From Amborella trichopoda (taxonomy: Eukaryota > Streptophyta > Magnoliopsida > Amborellales > Amborellaceae), in NCBI RefSeq assembly GCF_000471905.2, contig NW_006500357.1, positions 3,186,332 to 3,250,331 of the forward strand: a DNA stretch of 64,000 nt, written 5' to 3'. The first letter of the stretch is position 1, and the number at the start of each line of letters is the position of its first letter. The notes under the pieces are model-generated. The model saw only the letters and a list, made by a program, of their open reading frames with translations. It ran no database searches and had not been told where the DNA came from. The translations under genes and the position numbers were made by a program. Shown here piece after piece: positions 59,701-64,000 of the stretch.

Positions 59701-62700
59701 GGAAAAGCCAGCTAGACCAGCCCCTGGAAATTGAGCAGCGCATCCTATCCTACTTCAAAAACCTGTTTTCTGCTCCTCAAAACCCCAGACCCACCATGGG
59801 AGACCTTTCCTTCCTATTGCTTCCCCTCGACAAAAGCTGTTTGGTTGGAAAGGCCTTTCTCGGAATCTGGGATCCTGCTGCCATTTCTTCTTTGGGTTTG
59901 GATAAAGCACCGGGCCCTAATGGGTACCCTTTAGCTCCTTTCAAATTATTCTGGGATTCATTTAAAGATGACTTCTTGGCTCTCTTCGAAGATTCCACTC
60001 TAGAGGGGTAATCCACCGAGCTTTGAACGCCACTTTCATCACTTTGATTCCTAAGATTGAAGGTGCTTCCCACCTCAAAGGCTTTCACCCCATTAGCCTA
60101 CTCAATTCTACTTATAAAGTTCTTTCCAAAGTCTTGGCCTCTCAACTTAAAGAGGTCCTCCCTTTGGTCTTCTCTCCATCTCAAAGTGCTTTCATTAGAG
60201 ATCGCCAGATATTGGATGGGGCCCTTGTGGCTCACGAATGCTTGCATTCTAGGCACTTGACCAAAGAATACGGGATTACTGTTAAACTTGATTGGGAGAA
60301 GGCGTATGATCATGTCGATTGGATTCTACTTGAAGAAACTTAGACCAGAGTGGGCTTTGGCAGCAGGTGGAGAGCTTGCTACTCTTACCCCTTATTTCTC
60401 AATCCTAATCAATGGATCCCCTAAAGGTAAAGGATTCTTCCCCTCTTCTAGGGGTGTCAGACAAGGGGACCCTCTGTCCCCCTTTCCTTTTGCTATCTCA
60501 GCAGAAGTTTTCAGTCATTCGATCTCTAGGATGTATGCAACCGGCCGTTTGTAGGGCTTTTCGATTGGGAACCAAGGCCATATGGTTACTCACCTCCAAT
60601 ACGCCGACGATACCTTAGTTTTTTGTAATACCCTACCCGAAGAGATGCATAACCTCTTTTTATTTCTCAGGTGTTTTGAGTATGCCACTGCATTCAAGGT
60701 CAATTTCGACAAATCTAAGATGATGGGGCAAGCAGTTGATCCCACCTTGCTCAGCAGTTTCACTGAAAGCAGGGGCTGTAGGGTAGACAACTTGCCTTCT
60801 ATCTACCTAGTACCTCTTTGCCTAGGGAAACCCAAAAAGAGGTTGTGGTCACACATTATTGACAAGGTAGATCTCAAATTAGCTGGGTAGAAGGGCCGTT
60901 TCTTATCTCCGGGGGTTAGGCACACTCTTATCAAAGCCACCTTAGCTAATATCCCAGTTCTAGGATCGAACACTTGATACGTAGATATTTGGGGGAGGGT
61001 GAGGCCACCAACCGTAAGTTCCATCTTATAGCTTGGGAGAAACTCTGCCAACCTAAGAACCAGGGAGGGCTGGGGATTAAAAATTTAAGACAGAAAATTC
61101 TAGCTTTACTAGGACAGTGGTGGTGGCTCTCAGGAACTACCTACGGACTGACATTCTCAAGTTTAAATATCGCATACCTTCATCACCTTGGCTCCCCAGT
61201 TGTAGGCCTAATCACAGGTCATCTGGGATTTGGAGATCGATATGCTCGGTCCACCAGCTGTTTAAAGATCGCATCAGGTTCCACCCTAGAGCTGGCAATC
61301 ATGTCTTTTTTGGAAGGATCTGTGGCTTGGGCATGCTCCTCTAATGGACAGATTCCCAAGTCTCATTTCTCTCGCCCGGAATCAAGATGCAACTGTTGCA
61401 GATGAGATGACTATGACTGGCTCCCAGAGATCCTGGAATCCACTCTTCAGAAGGGCTCTTATCGAACCAGAAATTCTTCTCTTTGCTGCCCTTGCAGCTG
61501 AACTTCTGATTGGTTCATCGTCCCCCTTGGGCTTGACCGTATTATTTGGGCGCCTTCATCATCTGGGACTTTCTCGGTTTCCTACTCCTACTGAAATTTA
61601 TCACAGCCCCCAACCTTACCTGCCCATCCAACTTCTGTTGTTGCGCAAGCCTGGGCTTCCTTTGCGCCCCCGAAAATTCAGGTCTTCATGTGGCTGGCCC
61701 TTTCCCCGAGGGTGCTCACAGTAGACCAGCTTCAAAGAAGAGGCCTTCCTCTTCGTAACCGTTGCATTCTATGTTCGGCAGATGAGGAAACCAATCCCCA
61801 TTTGTTCTTGCACTGCCCCTACGCCTTCTATTCGTGAGGGGACCTTCTTACCCTCATCAATATAGAATGGGTGCTCCCTGCGGATGTACCTTCCATCTTC
61901 TCTGCCCTGCAACCTTTTCCTTGGCCTAAGGCTGGGACTTTACTCTGGAATCTTCGGTGGCAGCCTTGCTGTGGGCTATTTGGATTGATTGAACATAATA
62001 ATAGAATCTTTCAGGGGGAGTACTCTTCATGGTACAAGACCTTCGCCAAGTTCAAATCCCCGGTGGTCTTCTGGGCATCCAACCACCACAGATTCAAAGA
62101 GTTGTCTACCTCGGCCTTTGCCCAAAATTTGGACTGCTGTTCTTCTATACAGCCACAAGCGTTTACTTTAGGTATCCTTGTGGAGACCTCCTCAACTAGG
62201 ACATCTTAAGCTAAACTTCGATGAATGGTCCCTCGGAAATCCTGGGCCTTCGGGAGTAGGGGCTATCGTCAAGGACCACCTTGGTACAATGATGGCCTCT
62301 ATCTCTAAACCTATAGGTCGTGCTGATTCTTTGGAGGCTAAAACAGTTGCACTCGCGGAAGGACTCAAGCTAGTTCAATCCCTATCTTTCCTCTCTAGTA
62401 CTATTGAGGGAGATTCCAAGAACGTCATCTCTTGGATGCAGACGCCCTACTCCACCCTACCTCCCTGGTGCTTGGTTCAGTGTTTCGATGAGATCGAATC
62501 CCTTTGTAGGGACACCCACATCTCTTGGAGACATATCTGGAGAGAAGGAAACTAGGAAGCCGACACCCTTGCTAAAGCAGCGGCATCTTTGGCAGGAAAC
62601 TAGCATGTTTTTTTGGATCGGCCTCTTTTTTTGGGTTGCTCTTTCGATTATAACCTTCAAAAAGAAGGCCTTTTGATTCTGTTTTCTTTCCCCTGGGACA

Positions 62701-63660
62701 CCCACTTGTGGTCCACCAGTTTCTTGCACTTAGAGTCCTTAATTCAAGGTTAACTTTCTCAAAAATACATGCTGGTCATCGAAGGTGACTCCAAGAACAC
62801 CATTGTCTGGGCCTCAACCTCTGGCCCATCTCTTTGATGAAATTTTGCATATTATCAGCCCTCTTAGCACCTCGTGGAGGCACATATGGGGGGAAGCTAA
62901 TACTGAAGCTGACCTCCTTGCTAGGGAGGGCGCTTCTAGTAAACCTTTAGAGGGGTTCCCAGGCACCTTTTTGAGCTACTGAACCCCTTCTTGTACCTAC
63001 TCCCACCCGTGATTTATTGTACAGTTTCATTTGGAATTTTTTGGGCCCCTTGAGGGTTTTTGTATAGGGCTTCCAGTTGTTTTGGGTAGCCTGTTTTATG
63101 GTATACCAGTCTTACTGGTAACTCTTTATTATTAATACAATGCAGCTAACAGCTTCAAATCCAGCACTTCTTCAGTTTTTTGATTATGATGATCAGTCCA
63201 TTTTTTGTTTTTGTCACCATCCTGGTCTGGTTTGCTGAGAACGACGAGCTGAGTTGCATCTTAAACGAACAGCTCCCAGTTTGTTTTTTTTACCAAATTC
63301 TCGTCTTGGGCCATTTGTATATCTTTGTTTGAAATTAATATAATGGCTGGGGTTCTTGCACAAAGTCTCCCATCTTAACCCTGGAAAAAAAAAAAGATTA
63401 TAGCACAATTTTTAACTAGCCTAACATGTCCAGAACTTTTTTCTTTTGATGATTTGGAGTCAACCGATTTCCTCATCAATCTTTAATGTTTTTCTTTTTG
63501 GTTCTGTCCTGGTGTTTTCTTGGTGATTCTTTGTATGTGACTATTGATTTATTATTACTATTGTTATTATTTTTGCAGGAGCAATGTTGCGACTGAAGAT
63601 ATAGATAAACTGTTTGTGAGAAGGCGCCACGAAGATCATACTAACCCTCCAAGTTCTTGA
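37984..63660 (+). CDS. Three-exon host gene, 172-aa protein of unknown function
   Basis: Join of 37984-38117, 45496-45798 and 63579-63660. Exon 1 ends in phase 2 (CA|G), exon 2 ends in phase 2 (AG|G), donors are GTGAGT and GTCAGT, and acceptors are TTTGCAG and TTTTGCAG. The joined frame has no stop until TGA 63658-63660. The protein starts [16 protein letters not shown], an acidic Ser-rich head, followed by an Ala/Pro/Thr-rich linker. The middle has [41 protein letters not shown] (possibly a basic nuclear signal) and PHRKLPRGN. The end reads LLPPQLNGR, then [18 protein letters not shown]. No enzyme domain, signal peptide or membrane segment is visible; it looks mostly disordered and probably nuclear. 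I have a feeling of a small conserved plant family but cannot name it. Both introns are stuffed with transposons (7.4 and 17.8 kb). A foldback element sits at the promoter. Confidence 0.8.
38118..40025. other. Intron 1, first part: nothing recognised
   Basis: AT-rich with no TE domain that I can see. The short open frames here are chance frames. Confidence 0.5.
40026..40715 (-). pseudogene. RTE-type LINE, 5'-truncated 3' end
   Basis: C-terminal part of a LINE reverse transcriptase. The minus-strand frame 40401-40715 reads MECKFSN, then [32 protein letters not shown] and LLF. The frame 40059-40259 continues with [19 protein letters not shown] and [13 protein letters not shown]. Between them RWVGHVW is readable in another frame. 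This series ([23 protein letters not shown]) is what I know from plant RTE-clade LINEs. The 3' end carries GTTGGTAAAAGGCTATGACG then a GATGATGATGATT tail (40026-40045 on the plus strand), the usual RTE simple-repeat tail. It is antisense to the host gene. Confidence 0.8.
40716..42039. other. Intron 1, middle: nothing recognised
   Basis: It contains a run of TAGGGTT(A/T)-type motifs at 41190-41275, not a regular array, and no TE domain. Confidence 0.45.
42061..42595 (+). pseudogene. L1-type LINE 3' end (RNase H tail), 5'-truncated
   Basis: Heavily decayed. Pieces of an RNase H domain can be read in shifting frames: [18 protein letters not shown] (the [13 protein letters not shown] position), AESRALF and RLMADWLATEGAE. 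Then there is a 3' UTR with AATAAAA and a poly-A run (42556-42569). Flanking GGAATCCTTAAAACAACTAA (42040-42059) and GGAAATCCAAAACAACTAAA (42596-42615) look like its target-site duplication. About 26 unexplained bases lie between poly-A and the duplication. Confidence 0.6.
42616..43714. other. Intron 1: no assigned gene
   Basis: Overlapping open frames on both strands at 42768-43059 and 43038-43307 have no domain that I recognise. A (GA)n run is at 43692-43704. Confidence 0.4.
43715..44400 (-). pseudogene. hAT transposase C-terminal (dimerisation) relic
   Basis: The minus-strand frame at 44051-44248 begins with [20 protein letters not shown], like the WW..(Y/F)G...P.L...A...LS start of the hAT dimerisation domain. 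Downstream, in another frame, [12 protein letters not shown] precedes an open stretch of about 95 codons (43715-44000: [20 protein letters not shown], then Ser/Thr/Pro-rich). Upstream, [12 protein letters not shown] is readable. Frame changes show it is dead. No terminal repeats were found. The similarity is by eye only. Confidence 0.45.
44401..45495. other. Intron 1, last part: nothing recognised
   Basis: It ends with a T-rich tract (45376-45396) and the acceptor of exon 2. No TE domain is seen. Confidence 0.45.
45496..45798 (+). CDS. Exon 2 of the host gene
   Basis: 303 bp between acceptor TTTGCAG (ending 45495) and donor GTCAGT (45799). It encodes the core residues from NLRFPPQ to LPPQLNG. 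The frame is open throughout and its codon usage looks like a normal plant exon, unlike its surroundings. Confidence 0.85.
45799..47194. other. Intron 2, first part: nothing firm
   Basis: At 46850-46930 a frame reading [19 protein letters not shown] is faintly like the Gypsy integrase C-terminus. It is too short to call. Confidence 0.4.
47195..47605. repeat. Imperfect tandem repeat, period about 130-160 bp
   Basis: GTGAATCAAAAATAAAACTT and close variants followed by a GCTTTTCTTTTGTTATGCATTC-like block recur at about 47195, 47357 and 47498. AAGAGCACA and TTCAAAA pieces lie between. Confidence 0.55.
47688..47840. repeat. Compound microsatellite (CT)n-(TATC)n-(TG)n
   Basis: TCTCTCTCTC, then about ten TATC units (47706-47741), then GTGCATG/TGTGTC-rich sequence. 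Open frames here are translated microsatellite. Confidence 0.9.
47841..48235. other. Intron 2: nothing recognised
   Basis: No domain, terminal repeat or RNA gene seen. Confidence 0.4.
48236..48600. repeat. CT/GA-rich low-complexity block with AAAGGGG motifs
   Basis: Repeats of CTCTCTCT and AAAAGGGG(T/C)GG. A GGGGTGGATTTCCACNCC motif occurs at 48285 and 48320. Frames on both strands are compositional. Confidence 0.7.
48601..49501. other. Intron 2: open frame of 95 codons without known domain
   Basis: The frame 48972-49259 is Glu/Lys-rich and helix-like ([16 protein letters not shown]). It has no family match that I recognise, and no splice context is supported. Another TE terminus-like string, TTCTAAAACACTG, lies at 48761-48773. 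Confidence 0.3.
49502..49611. repeat. Tandem duplication, two units of about 56 bp
   Basis: AAACTACAGTGCATGTTACC, then the GTGAAGA(A/T)AACAGAGTG block and GGAGCCAGTG, occurs twice with about two differences. Confidence 0.85.
49717..50683. mobile_element. hAT-type MITE (967 bp)
   Basis: Terminal inverted repeats: left CAGTGTTCTAAAACT, right (reversed) CAGTGCTTTAAACA. Flanking 8-bp duplication CCTATCAG (49709-49716) / CCTACTAG (50684-50691), differing by two transitions. An 8-bp duplication and CAGTG ends fit the hAT superfamily. No transposase is inside. A (A)n run lies at 50091-50107. Confidence 0.65.
50692..51737. other. Intron 2: nothing recognised
   Basis: No TE domain or clear repeat. 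Confidence 0.4.
51738..53215. mobile_element. Foldback element with GA-rich minisatellite core
   Basis: The ends mirror each other: left TTATTTGGTTCGTATGAAAA, right (reversed) ATATTTGGTTCCGGTGAAAA. Subterminal TTTGGTTC(A/G)TG copies occur at 51810 and 52992. A long palindrome at 53055-53150 pairs CAAGTGCGGGAATATTTTCA with its near complement. The core, 52085-52830, is a variable array of AGAGAGATTGGGTTTCTAGA and AGAGAATGGGTTTTTAGAGA units. No clean target duplication was found, so the superfamily is open (Harbinger- or hAT-like ends are possible). Confidence 0.6.
52085..52830. repeat. Variable GA-rich minisatellite, about 20-25-bp units paired into about 45-50 bp
   Basis: About 15 paired units alternate GATTGGGTTTCTAGAGAGAG with GAATGGGTTTTTAGAGAGAAAG-like sequence, with many indels. 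It is the core of the foldback element. Confidence 0.85.
53216..53484. other. Unassigned spacer before L1-1
   Basis: No feature is recognised. It may include decayed L1-1 sequence from about 53440. Confidence 0.4.
54141..54368 (+). repeat. In-frame 114-bp tandem duplication inside L1-1
   Basis: TTCTCGATCACGTCTTCCTC (54141) recurs at 54255 with a few changes, including ..GGTGTAGAC.TGCTGATTTGG and CATGTACCGGAAGATCACCT. 114 bp is 38 codons, so the frame was kept. Confidence 0.9.
55117..55133. repeat. Left target-site duplication of L1-2
   Basis: ACACGCTGGTCATCGAA; the partner ACATGCTGGTCATCGAA is at 62767-62783, with one transition. The sequence is L1-1 RNase H coding DNA. Confidence 0.85.
55134..58560 (+). 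pseudogene. L1-2 LINE 5' region and ORF1 (interrupted by a MITE)
   Basis: ORF1 of L1 encodes an RNA-binding protein. After a short leader (to about 55250) a Pro/Ser-rich frame begins (about 55260: [12 protein letters not shown]). It continues in one frame through 55517-55813 and 56090-56395, is split by the 1199-bp element, and resumes in frame at 57596 ([11 protein letters not shown]...) to 58018. Then it goes by shifted frames to about 58560. Stops at 55811 and several frameshifts make it dead. A 24-bp (8-codon) tandem duplication, GGGAGTATCTCTCCAATTGT, is at 55338-55385. I see no zinc knuckle or RRM that I can defend; the assignment is by position before ORF2. Confidence 0.65.
56396..57594. 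mobile_element. 1199-bp MULE-like MITE inside L1-2 ORF1
   Basis: Flanking duplication GATGTTGCCC (56386-56395) / GATGCTGCCC (57595-57604), 9-10 bp with one transition. Ends ATAGTTACCAGAA and (reversed) ATAGTTGTTGGAA are inverted repeats differing only by transitions. A duplication of 9-10 bp fits Mutator-like elements. The inside repeats GGAATCTCGATTC-like motifs many times and has no transposase. Removing the element and one duplication restores the ORF1 phase. Confidence 0.75.
58577..62640 (+). pseudogene. L1-2 LINE ORF2: endonuclease, reverse transcriptase, zf-RVT, RNase H
   Basis: ORF2 nicks target DNA and reverse-transcribes L1 RNA at the nick. It starts [10 protein letters not shown] (58577). 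The APE endonuclease has [26 protein letters not shown] and KLDRFLG; the usual SDH near its end is SDR (about 59220). A linker follows (IFWY, stop, [21 protein letters not shown]). RT at 60023-60890 has [48 protein letters not shown] and the catalytic LQYADDT. Then come [20 protein letters not shown] and a zf-RVT remnant (about 61660-61830). RNase H at 62178-62610 has [40 protein letters not shown] and ADTLAKAAA. At least eight stops or frameshifts. A 3' UTR to 62766 ends CTCAAAAAT. Confidence 0.85.
62767..62783. repeat. Right target-site duplication of L1-2
   Basis: ACATGCTGGTCATCGAA, partner of 55117-55133. Confidence 0.85.
62784..63145 (+). pseudogene. L1-1 LINE, second segment: end of RNase H and 3' UTR
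   Basis: Continues the RNase H frame broken at 55133: [29 protein letters not shown] and [10 protein letters not shown], stop near 62980. The 3' UTR ends with GGTATACCAGTCTTACTGGT and ATTATTAATACAATGCAGC. No long poly-A remains. The last strand and helix match those of L1-2 ([12 protein letters not shown]), so the two elements are the same family. Confidence 0.75.
63146..63578. other. End of intron 2
   Basis: T-rich, with a poly-A run at 63387-63396. It ends in the acceptor TTTTGCAG of exon 3. Confidence 0.5.
63579..63660 (+). CDS. Exon 3 of the host gene
   Basis: 82 bp after acceptor TTATTATTTTTGCAG. It completes the split Arg codon and encodes 26 more residues to TGA. It is the only short open segment here whose phase fits exon 2. 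Confidence 0.8.
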
Positions 63661-64000
63661 GTCTCAATGCCACTGACACTTAACTTAGTGTAGAGTTGTA
63701 CAAACATGTCTATGGTTTTTCTGAGTTATTTTTTTGAGCTTCCATGTCCTGTTGTTGTCATTTCGGTGGGCTTGTATGTATATTTTTATAAACAGTAATG
63801 CACAACATTTATCAGTACCGGTGGAATTCGTGTAAACTATGTGAACCATCCATAAGAAAACAGTCCAAGGTACCGTACGTATACTTTTTGTGTGTGTGTG
63901 TGAGAGAGCAATCAGGGGCACCTAAGGCATGGTATATGCAATGTCAAGAATCTGTGTTCGAGCTCAAAAAGTAAAAAAACAAGGGTGCAGTTGGCATACG
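63661..64000 (+). other. 3' UTR and downstream of the host gene
   Basis: T-rich, with a (GT)n run at 63889-63901. No canonical AATAAA is visible, although TATAAACAGTAATG (63787-63800) could act as a weak signal. No further gene is seen before the window ends. Confidence 0.4.

Noticed and set aside
1..64000. CRISPR arrays, bacterial operons, tRNA or rRNA genes
   Set aside because: No regular short repeats with unique spacers and no recognisable structural RNA; TGGTATCAGAGC hits are LTR primer sites, not tRNA genes.

Overview
This is a stretch of a flowering-plant nuclear chromosome. The evidence is AT-rich sequence, spliceosomal introns, tRNA-Met-primed Copia and chromovirus-type Gypsy LTR retrotransposons, L1 LINEs carrying an RNase H domain, an RTE-type LINE, hAT/MULE/foldback elements and an endogenous pararetrovirus. 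The species cannot be named from the sequence. There is an assembly gap of N at 32308-33112. Almost every coding segment is a dead transposable-element gene. I see one host gene that looks intact and one host-gene relic.

Left part (1-7.5 kb): a 952-bp tandem duplication is followed by a fragment resembling the RING/DWNN E3 ligase PQT3/RBBP6. Next comes a decayed pararetrovirus ORF1 (coat-protein zinc knuckle, then 30K movement protein, the cavemovirus/solendovirus order). It is present twice, head to head, as an inverted repeat.

Centre (about 7.6-29.8 kb): a Russian-doll nest of LTR retrotransposons. Copia-A lies on the minus strand: 5' LTR 29092-29787, gag/protease 26974-27985, integrase/RT 10984-13242, and a displaced RNase H plus 3' LTR at 8684-10047. 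A Tekay-like Gypsy (13243-26973) is inserted in its protease region, and the Copia reading frame resumes exactly on the other side. Copia-C (+) sits inside the Tekay element. A small LTR element, B, sits inside Copia-A, and a later inversion flipped the terminal part of Copia-A. Matching 5-bp target duplications (TTACA) and a matching host tandem repeat at the two ends, now about 20 kb apart, support this history.

29.8-37.9 kb: unassigned AT-rich DNA, a Gypsy gag remnant, a strong hairpin, and a 775-bp foldback element that ends about 55 bp before the host start codon.

Right part (37.98-63.66 kb): one three-exon host gene encodes a 172-aa protein of unknown function (37984-38117, 45496-45798, 63579-63660). 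Both splice junctions keep phase. Intron 1 (7.4 kb) holds an RTE LINE tail, an L1 tail and a hAT transposase relic. Intron 2 (17.8 kb) holds microsatellites, a hAT MITE, a foldback element packed with GA-rich minisatellite, and an L1 into which a full-length L1 has jumped. That second L1 in turn carries a MULE-like MITE in its ORF1. I found no unknown multi-gene system. The novelty lies in the layered insertion history, the inverted viral relic, and a host gene bearing this load in its introns.
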